A DNA stretch of 12,000 nucleotides, from NCBI GenBank assembly GCA_029259675.1, contig JAJDES010000080.1, positions 1 through 12,000 on the forward strand. The letters are read 5' to 3'. Below are positions 6,921-12,000 of the stretch, one piece after another (the stretch's first letter is position 1; each line of letters starts with the position of its first letter). The stretch is from Planctomycetota bacterium. GTDB lineage: Bacteria; Planctomycetota; UBA1135; GCA-002686595. The notes beneath the pieces are model-generated. The model searched no databases, was not told the origin of the DNA, and saw nothing but the letters and a program-made list of their open reading frames with translations. Position numbers and translations under genes: made by a program.

Positions 6921-7469
6921 TTTCTTGGAGGCTCGAGGCTTCGAACGCTTGACCAACAACTTGGCCGCTTCGGACTTCAGCTCGTCGTTTAAGAAGTTGC
7001 GCGCAAAGGCCCAATCGTCGCCCGCAGTTCGAACCGAAATACTCAATTCGGATGCGATATCCGACATGATCATTCCGGAGAAGAAGCGCATCTCAACCAG
7101 TCGCGCGCGCCTGTCGCTGAGTTCTCCCAGCGCCTCGAGGGCGTCGTCCAATTCCAGCAAATCGGCTTGGAAAGAATTCTCCGACTCAAGTTCCGTTTCG
7201 ATGGTCATGCGGCCCTGTCCATCCTCGCGCTCCGTTCGTGCGCGTGCGTAGTCGACCAAGATGCGACGCATGGTGGTGGCGGCCACGGCCATGAATTGCG
7301 CTTTGTTCTTCCACGGCGCTCCCTCTTGTCCTCGCAGTCGCCCGAAGGCTTCCTGAACAAGAACGGTTGGTTGCAGGCTACTCTCAGTACGCGCGCCGGA
7401 TAGGTAGCGGGCTGCGAGAGCGCGCAACTCCGGATAGAGCAGCGCGACGTGCTCTTGCATCGAATACAT
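6918..7469 (-). CDS. ECF-type RNA polymerase sigma factor, TIGR02999-like
   Basis: Predicted extracytoplasmic-function sigma factor, 183 residues from the ATG at 7467-7469. Region 2 spans about residues 7-79, with L-Q-P-T-V-L-V-Q-E-A-F-x-R-L, then A-Q-F-M-A-V-A-A-T-T-M-R-R-I-L-V-D-Y-A-R, the signature of the TIGR02999 subgroup. Region 4 (about 108-165) has the L-x-x-L-x-x-R-x-A-R-L-V-E-M-R-F-F-S-G helix pair and a helix-turn-helix at about 124-150. The recognition helix reads R-T-A-G-D-D-W-A-F-A-R, where the subgroup usually has a hydrophobic and a basic residue before D-W. The Lys/Arg-rich tail is unremarkable. No anti-sigma gene is next to it. The frame continues upstream to a TTG at 7502, and ATG 7460 is also possible; none has a clear ribosome site. 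It is divergent from the anchored protein at 8188 and convergent with the ABC operon. Confidence 0.88.
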   Translation of the reverse strand: MYSMQEHVALLYPELRALAARYLSGARTESSLQPTVLVQEAFGRLRGQEGAPWKNKAQFMAVAATTMRRILVDYARARTEREDGQGRMTIETELESENSFQADLLELDDALEALGELSDRRARLVEMRFFSGMIMSDIASELSISVRTAGDDWAFARNFLNDELKSEAAKLLVKRSKPRASKK

Positions 7470-7682
7470 AGTCACAATCAGGCAGGGGTTGGGGCCGGGC
7501 AAGCCTGCAGAGCTGTCGATGTGCCCTGCCTTGGAATCCGGGCTGGGCCGTGGCCCTGTCCCGATGGCTGGTCCATTCCGGGTTCAAGCTAGCATGCGGG
7601 CAGCATTTCTGCTCGCGGCATCCGTTCGGTATTGCCCGACCCAAGCGCGATTGTCGCGCAATGGGAACGATTGCGGAGGCCA

Positions 7683-7702
7683 ATGGGGGCGCATGGGGGC
7701 GA
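7683..7702. repeat. Two 10-bp tandem units
   Basis: ATGGGGGCGC at 7683-7692 is followed at once by ATGGGGGCGA. The period of about one helical turn would suit a protein binding site upstream of the sigma-factor gene, but with only two units it may be chance. Confidence 0.45.
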
Positions 7703-7740
7703 TTATCGATTCGATGCACCCAAGATCGATGCCTTGGGGA

Positions 7741-7785
7741 TTGGCCGGTAGGGTGCCCAATCCGGGAAACCCGGCTACAGGCCAA
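7741..7785. other. Bulged 15-bp hairpin, possible structured RNA
   Basis: TTGGCC (7741-7746) pairs with GGCCAA (7780-7785). After one G/A mismatch, GTAG (7748-7751) pairs with CTAC (7775-7778). A ten-base left-side bulge follows, then CCGGG (7762-7766) pairs with CCCGG (7770-7774) around an AAA loop. An alternative CTTGG (7733-7737) could compete for CCAAG (7782-7786). It does not match a riboswitch class I know. Strand is undetermined: on the minus strand it would lie about 270 bases upstream of the sigma-factor start. Confidence 0.4.
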
Positions 7786-7894
7786 GCTTCCAAACAGAGC
7801 CTTGTGCGCCGCTTCGGGCCCTTGTTCCAATTAGGCAATACTAGTTGCTGCGCTGATTTCGGGCTGCGCGGGCAAAAAGCCTAGAGCTTGATGA

Positions 7895-7923
7895 GGCCAT
7901 TCGTGGATGGCCCGCACAGCGGG
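7895..7923. other. Two abutting small hairpins
   Basis: GGCCAT (7895-7900) and ATGGCC (7907-7912) form a 6-bp stem with loop TCGTGG. CCCGC (7911-7915) and GCGGG (7919-7923) form a 5-bp stem with loop ACA. The stems share two C residues, so they cannot both be fully paired. No T-run follows either. Function unknown. Confidence 0.35.
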
Positions 7924-7946
7924 AATTCCGGCCGTTCAACAATGCT

Positions 7947-7974
7947 TCCAATCGGATGCCTCCAATCTGGTGCC
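7947..7974 (+). repeat. Imperfect 14-bp direct repeat with scattered relatives
   Basis: TCCAATCGGATGCC (7947-7960) and TCCAATCTGGTGCC (7961-7974, one base apart from zero spacing) match at 12 of 14 positions. A third relative, TTCAATCTGATGCG, lies at 8023-8036. Partial matches begin at 8086 (TCCAATCGCGG) and 8130 (TCAAATCGG). All have the same orientation towards the gene at 8188. They could be operator sites for a regulator or remnants of a repeat. Confidence 0.5.
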
Positions 7975-8181
7975 CTCAAACTGAAGTGTGTGCCAAGTTC
8001 GCTTGGATGAATGGAGTCCAAATTCAATCTGATGCGCGCGCTACTTTTTGGTTCTCTGAATTGTTACGTGCCATCCGCGGGGAATTCCAATCGCGGTAGG
8101 CTCAGCCCAACCATTCGGCCGGCTGGGAATCAAATCGGTCAGCGTGGGGTGGGTGGCAATTCTTGACACCGCTGGGATACT

Positions 8182-8187
8182 GGGAGG
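8182..8187 (+). promoter_or_regulatory. Purine-rich site touching the start codon at 8188
   Basis: GGGAGG directly abuts the ATG at 8188 with no spacer, which is poor geometry for a Shine-Dalgarno site. A second purine run (GGGGGGAG, 8215-8222) lies four bases before an in-frame TTG at 8227. The site therefore leaves the start of the downstream gene open. Confidence 0.35.
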
Positions 8188-10377
8188 ATGAGTTCGAAGC
8201 CAGCAACTTCAAGCGGGGGGAGCGGTTTGAATCGCTTGTTGCTCTTGTCGCTTGCGGGTGTCTTGGTTGCCGGCGCTATTTGGTTCATTGGACACGAAAG
8301 TGCAAGTGGTGGGAGAGGCCTAGAAACCGAGTTTGGTGAACCCGGCGACTTTGCGCAGGCGGAAACGCTCGTGCAGCCCGCGTCAAAAGTAGAGCAGCTC
8401 GCCCGTGAAGCCGAGCAGCGCAAGGCCGTTGGTGACCTAGCAGAAATCGCGAATGAGTTTGTGAATGGCTCGATCGATGTCGGTCCGCGGGGCTTGCTTG
8501 TGCGCGTTGTGGACCAAGACAAAAATTCAATCAACGGGATACCTCTGGCGCTTTTTGTGCATGCACCGCCCGGTCAAGTTTCCGCGTTGTTCCAGGAATT
8601 GCGCACGTCGGGTGCCGGAGACTACGACAAGCATTTGGGTCCCGATCACCTGTGGAATCCCAGCCTGAGCGGACTTGCCGTTTGGTCGGGAAACGAAGGG
8701 ATTTTGCAGAACTACTGGAGTGCGCTAGATAGTGGCCGTGCAAGCGAGCTGCCGCTCTTGGAAGTCGGTGTGAATCTCCCGCTGGCGCTGGCGGGCGGCG
8801 ACGCTTCCAAATTGCGGATAGCCCTGGATCTCGAGCAGTGGCCCGAGACTGCCGTGGAACTGGTTTTGGAAGAGCCGCTGCGCGAAGTTTTTAGACCACT
8901 TGGCGTGCAATTGTTTTTCGCAGACGGAGCGCTAGCGGCAGGGATTGAGGTGGACTTGTATTCCATTCCGCTACAACCGGAATTTGGAAACCTGGCAAAG
9001 GTGGGAAGTGCTCTCAGCGACGGGGACGGCATTGCGTGGATAGACCGCGGGCAACAACTCCGTGTTTACTCAATGATGAGCCAGATTTCTTCTGCGACCG
9101 GAAGCGGATTGGGGGGGCCGCCTTACTCGGACTTTTTTGAGTGCTTTTTGACTGCCAACATTCCAATGCATTTGGAAAAGCGCTTGATGCTCGAATCCAA
9201 CTTTGGCGACAAGCGGCTGCACCGCTATGAATTGCCGCCGTTGGGCCGTTTGTCGGCGACTTTCGTGGATGAGGACGGACTGCCGTTTTCTGCGGGGAAA
9301 AGTGAGTTCAAGTTGCAATTGAATTGGATGACTGCGCCGCAACCTCCCAATCCGAGGGCCATGAGCAAGAGCCTCTCGCGCAGTTCAAAGGAATCGAGTA
9401 TGGACCTCGGTCCGATTGGGTTGGGGTTGGAGTTGCGGGCGAAAGCATGGCTGGCGGATAGATCGCGCGTGGCGAAAGAGATAACGGTGATCGGGCCCGA
9501 TCGTGTCGGCGAGGTCGTTGAGTTGAAAATGGTTTTCGGGCGCCCGATCAAAGCGGATCCGGTTGCAGACTCCACAGCGAGTCGCGAACAAACGGTGACG
9601 CCGGAGATGTTGGCCCCGGCGAAAGTTGTGTTTGCGTCCGGGGCGGTTTTGGATGATTCCGGTCAACCCGTCGGCTTTGCGCATGTCTTTGCGCGCACCG
9701 GGGACAATTCTCGCATCTTTGCCACGTCACGAACCGATGCAGCGGGGCGATTCGAGCTTGCCAGCGAGGAATTCGAAGACTTTGCGCTCGAGATCCATCA
9801 CGATGATTTTGTTGCGAAGTACGAGGACGTGCGAAAGTCCCACGCGCTTGAACTTGAATTGCGAATGCAACGCGCCGGTCGTTTGGAAGGCAGCATTCGA
9901 CCGATTGCCGGCTTGATCGGTTCTCCGCTGGAGGTGGTGGCGACAAACGACGGTGTCAAAGTTTCAAGCGGGCACGTGCAGAATCAATTTTCTCTGCGGG
10001 GGCTGCCGCCCGGATTGGCCACTGTGCGAGTGATTGTTGAAGAGCCGAGATTTGAGCTACTGCAGATTGAGGACGTTGTCGTGGACGTGGGGGCGAGCAA
10101 TCGAGATCCCAGACTCGTCAATGTGGATTTGGATGCGCTCGCGCGAGTGATTTGGTTTCAGTTCGAAAGGAGCGCGAATGAGGCTTGGGTTCCGGGCTAC
10201 GTTCGAATGTCTATCGATGGAATCAGCTATGGCTCCGTCGATTTGAGCGGGCGCACGCGCAAGCAATTGCTTGTTCCCCGGCATGGCCAATTTGCTCGAT
10301 TCGAACTGAACGGCTTTCGGGCCGCGGAAGTGCCGCTTGTCGGCGACGAAATTGCTGTTCACTTTGAGCCGCTTTGA
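8188..10377 (+). CDS. Membrane-anchored protein with carboxypeptidase-regulatory-like domain
   Basis: A 729-residue protein of unknown function. A single hydrophobic segment at about 14-35, after a short polar N-terminus and with no lipobox, suggests an N-terminal anchor with a large exported part. Most of the rest is predicted beta-sandwich-like. The clearest domain, about 482-560, has V-x-D-D-S-G-Q-P-V-G-F-A-H-V-F, then T-D-A-A-G-R-F-E-L, the hallmark of carboxypeptidase-regulatory-like domains. Degenerate relatives appear near 102-123, 353-374 and 564-620, the last with F-S-L-R-G-L-P-P-G-L. No catalytic motif is visible. Such multi-domain beta proteins are common in Planctomycetota. The ATG at 8188 keeps the whole anchor; starting at TTG 8227 would shorten it only slightly. 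G6 (8215-8220) and G7 (9111-9117) tracts occur in frame. It is divergent from the ECF sigma factor, which could control it, and is followed by a terminator-like hairpin. Confidence 0.8.
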   Translation: MSSKPATSSGGSGLNRLLLLSLAGVLVAGAIWFIGHESASGGRGLETEFGEPGDFAQAETLVQPASKVEQLAREAEQRKAVGDLAEIANEFVNGSIDVGPRGLLVRVVDQDKNSINGIPLALFVHAPPGQVSALFQELRTSGAGDYDKHLGPDHLWNPSLSGLAVWSGNEGILQNYWSALDSGRASELPLLEVGVNLPLALAGGDASKLRIALDLEQWPETAVELVLEEPLREVFRPLGVQLFFADGALAAGIEVDLYSIPLQPEFGNLAKVGSALSDGDGIAWIDRGQQLRVYSMMSQISSATGSGLGGPPYSDFFECFLTANIPMHLEKRLMLESNFGDKRLHRYELPPLGRLSATFVDEDGLPFSAGKSEFKLQLNWMTAPQPPNPRAMSKSLSRSSKESSMDLGPIGLGLELRAKAWLADRSRVAKEITVIGPDRVGEVVELKMVFGRPIKADPVADSTASREQTVTPEMLAPAKVVFASGAVLDDSGQPVGFAHVFARTGDNSRIFATSRTDAAGRFELASEEFEDFALEIHHDDFVAKYEDVRKSHALELELRMQRAGRLEGSIRPIAGLIGSPLEVVATNDGVKVSSGHVQNQFSLRGLPPGLATVRVIVEEPRFELLQIEDVVVDVGASNRDPRLVNVDLDALARVIWFQFERSANEAWVPGYVRMSIDGISYGSVDLSGRTRKQLLVPRHGQFARFELNGFRAAEVPLVGDEIAVHFEPL

Positions 10378-10411
10378 GAGATGCTGCCGCGAGCTGTGCG
10401 GCCGGGATAAG

Positions 10412-10441
10412 TAGGAAGCGGGGGCAATGCCCGGCTTCCTA
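10412..10441. terminator. Hairpin between convergent genes
   Basis: TAGGAAGC (10412-10419) pairs perfectly with GCTTCCTA (10434-10441), and an inner GGGC pairs with GCCC around AAT, separated by a small internal loop. On the plus strand TTTAG follows, a weak T-tract. It lies 34 bases after the stop of the anchored protein and 75 bases beyond the stop of the convergent DUF748 gene, so it may serve both. The rest of 10378-10516 shows nothing else. Confidence 0.6.
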
Positions 10442-10516
10442 TTTAGCTTCCAGTGGTGCTCGTCCGTGCCGCCGGTCGGCCTTGCGGGCTGGGACTAGGG
10501 CATCGGACGGGATGGC

Positions 10517-12000
10517 TCAAGGGCGCTTCTTCGGGGCCAGCAGGATGGCGCCTTGCTCTCGTTCGAGGACTTCGAATCGGGGGCGGCGGCTATCGATGCG
10601 TTCGGCCGCCAATCCCGAATCAATCAAGAACTGACGCATTGCGTCCAAGCGCCGTGCTGCGATTTCCAAACAAGCTGCGCGCGTACGCTTGTCTCTGCGG
10701 CGTTCAGCTCCGGGTCGCATCAGCTCATAAAGCTCATCCAGCGAGTTTTCCGTCAAGCCCAACTCCGCGTCGATCGCTCGCAATCGCTCGGTGGACTCCA
10801 AAGCCTCCTCTTCACGCCCGACAGCGTAATGGGCTCGGGATTCCGCCACGATGGACGATCGCGTGACGCACAATTGGTCGCGCTTGGAGCGCAGGCGTTG
10901 GGCGAGTTCGCTACAGTCTTCGGGGGCCGGATTGGCGAGGATCTCGGCCCGCGCCAAGTCGAGGCTTCCCAACTCATGCTGCAGGACCACCGTCAACTCG
11001 TCTTCGTCGTCGAGCAATTCGAGCAAGTCTTCCAATTGCTCGTGTATGTCCAACGCCAGGGAAGTGTCTGCCCTCGGGAAACTAACGCTGACGGCATCCT
11101 CGGCAAAGTCGTCGGACTTTTGCTTGGTCAAACCAACCATGTCGGTAACCGAGCCGAGCACTCGGAAAGGTGAGCTGGCAATGGCATCGGCGATGACCTT
11201 GGCCAGGGTCGTCGTGGCCACTTGAGCGATATGCCTCGCCGTAACACCTCCCTCGGCACTCATTTCGAATTTGAGCGGAATGACATGTTCTCCATCGTCA
11301 TTGCGCAGTACGAAGAGCACCGCGTCCAAGGGTGCGGGCAGCTTTAAATAGCGCGAAATCGGCCCGTTCGCGGGTTCATCAAGCGACAGGTACTGAAAAC
11401 TGAATTCGGCATTTGTCTTAACACCGGAATCTCCTAACAAGCGCACATCGATGCGCGAGTCCAACAATCCGTCGCCGATGGTGACGCCGGCGGCATTGGC
11501 GAGGCCGCGGAAGGCTTGCAATTCCAGTGCGCTAAGTTCGACCTTGGCCCAGCCGGCGGGCGCCGGGTAAAGCGAAACGCGACCCGTGATGCCGACTTCG
11601 TCGAAGAGTGCGCGCTGCACTGCTTCAGATTTGTCTTTGTCCATACCGGTGACCTTGAGCGCGGAGCTGGCGAGGCCACCCAAGAAGGAGCGCTTGGTGC
11701 GCACGGGGAGTGGGATATCGCCCGCGCCAAGATTGACCCAGAAGCGGAGCGCTCGCTCTTCTTCGAGCATGCGTGTGGTAAAGCCCTTGACTCCCACATC
11801 GAGTTGATTGAGCGGAACTCGCACGGGGGGCGTGACGCTTTCGTCCAAAACCAATAGGTCGAGTCCGTCGATGACCAGGGAATCTAGACGAAACTCGGAG
11901 CTGCGCGCTGCGGGCTGCGCTTGTGTTTCTACGGAAGCCTCGATCGCATTCGGAAGCGGTTCTTGTTCCAGGTCGCCGCGCGCGGTTTCGGCGCCGGCCC
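10517..12000 (-). CDS. DUF748 (AsmA-like) protein, C-terminal part
   Basis: The frame is open to the window edge, so the N-terminus is missing; about 493 residues are visible. The frame contains a TTG at 11854, but codons upstream of it continue in the same style, with F-R-L-D-S-L-V-I-D-G-L-D-L-L-V-L-D-E-S (visible residues about 36-54), which is the DUF748 repeat pattern, so that TTG is not the start. A later segment (about 219-244), K-L-P-A-P-L-D-A-V-L-F-V-L-R-N-D-D-G, matches the family's conserved C-terminal stretch. The last 200 residues are charged and helical, and the final R-R-L-D-A-M-R-Q-F-L-I-D-S-G-L recalls the tail seen in DUF748 proteins. Family knowledge: DUF748 belongs with AsmA-like proteins, large periplasm-spanning proteins anchored in the inner membrane and implicated in lipid traffic to the outer membrane. 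That role is inferred here. It is convergent with the anchored protein. Confidence 0.85.
   Translation of the reverse strand, partial: AGAETARGDLEQEPLPNAIEASVETQAQPAARSSEFRLDSLVIDGLDLLVLDESVTPPVRVPLNQLDVGVKGFTTRMLEEERALRFWVNLGAGDIPLPVRTKRSFLGGLASSALKVTGMDKDKSEAVQRALFDEVGITGRVSLYPAPAGWAKVELSALELQAFRGLANAAGVTIGDGLLDSRIDVRLLGDSGVKTNAEFSFQYLSLDEPANGPISRYLKLPAPLDAVLFVLRNDDGEHVIPLKFEMSAEGGVTARHIAQVATTTLAKVIADAIASSPFRVLGSVTDMVGLTKQKSDDFAEDAVSVSFPRADTSLALDIHEQLEDLLELLDDEDELTVVLQHELGSLDLARAEILANPAPEDCSELAQRLRSKRDQLCVTRSSIVAESRAHYAVGREEEALESTERLRAIDAELGLTENSLDELYELMRPGAERRRDKRTRAACLEIAARRLDAMRQFLIDSGLAAERIDSRRPRFEVLEREQGAILLAPKKRP

Larger units (their letters stand above)
7470..8187. other. Intergenic region without a convincing gene
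   Basis: About 720 bp lie between the divergent sigma-factor and anchored-protein genes. Short open frames exist on both strands at 7384-7884, but they are Pro/Gly/Arg/Ala-rich, overlap each other and lack recognisable motifs or ribosome sites. What can be seen is a 10-bp tandem repeat, a bulged long hairpin, two abutting small hairpins and a cluster of CCAATC-like motifs, each listed separately. An AT-richer stretch at about 8042-8070 is a possible promoter area, but I find no -35/-10 pair with proper spacing. The region must hold the promoters of both flanking genes. Confidence 0.6.

Noticed and set aside
7575..7600. GGTTCAA suggesting a tRNA T-arm
   Set aside because: No complementary T-stem, anticodon arm or acceptor stem is found around it.
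7384..7884. Overlapping short open frames in the sigma-factor upstream region on both strands
   Set aside because: They overlap one another and part of the sigma gene, have no family motif and no ribosome site, and have the composition of translated GC-rich noncoding DNA.
7683..7974. Short repeats suggesting a CRISPR array
   Set aside because: Units are 10-14 bp, two are in direct tandem without spacers, and no cas gene is present.
8154..8168. Sigma-54-like (TGGCA...TTGAC) or sigma-70 -35 (TTGACA) promoter before 8188
   Set aside because: For sigma-54 the spacing is two bases short and the -12 GC is missing. For sigma-70 the only -10-like sequence (GATACT, 8176-8181) is seven bases away rather than about 17.

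Overview
The window reads as chromosomal DNA of a GC-rich, outer-membrane-bearing bacterium. Planctomycetota is my best guess, with Myxococcota or Acidobacteriota as alternatives. The guess rests on a TIGR02999-type ECF sigma factor, a large anchored protein with carboxypeptidase-regulatory-like beta domains, and envelope families (TIGR03545/TIGR03546, DUF748) known from bacteria with outer membranes. No rRNA or tRNA gene, IS element, phage gene, CRISPR array or defence system was seen.

Layout. (1) 49-1932 (+) is a single polypeptide that appears to join the two partners of the uncharacterised TIGR03546/TIGR03545 gene pair. (2) 2129-3040 (+) is a DMT/EamA transporter, possibly with a longer N-terminus from 1922, followed by a small perfect hairpin. 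(3) 3176-6913 (+) is a tightly packed four-gene operon of ABC-2 type components in the order ATPase-permease-ATPase-permease; junctions overlap by 1 and 4 bases and the last has a 2-base gap. The first ATPase carries a 12-bp tandem repeat and a G7 tract in its C-terminal linker. (4) 6918-7469 (-) is an ECF sigma factor convergent with the operon; the two stop codons are 4 bp apart and sit in one hairpin. (5) 7470-8187 holds about 720 bp without a convincing gene, but with several hairpins, a 10-bp tandem repeat and a cluster of CCAATC-like motifs. (6) 8188-10377 (+) is a large membrane-anchored protein of unknown function, followed by a terminator-like hairpin. (7) 10517-12000 (-) is the C-terminal part of a DUF748 (AsmA-like) protein whose start lies beyond the window.

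How the parts may work together. The four ABC genes must be co-expressed and probably form two related exporters or one heteromeric exporter; the substrate cannot be read from sequence. The sigma factor and the 729-residue anchored protein diverge from the motif-rich intergenic region, so regulation of the latter by the former is possible but unproven. The two AsmA-like proteins at the window edges and the transporters give the region a cell-envelope flavour. I found no clear new multi-gene system. The most distinctive items are the TIGR03546-TIGR03545 fusion, the atypical recognition helix of the sigma factor, the repeat-bearing ATPase linker and the structured intergenic region.
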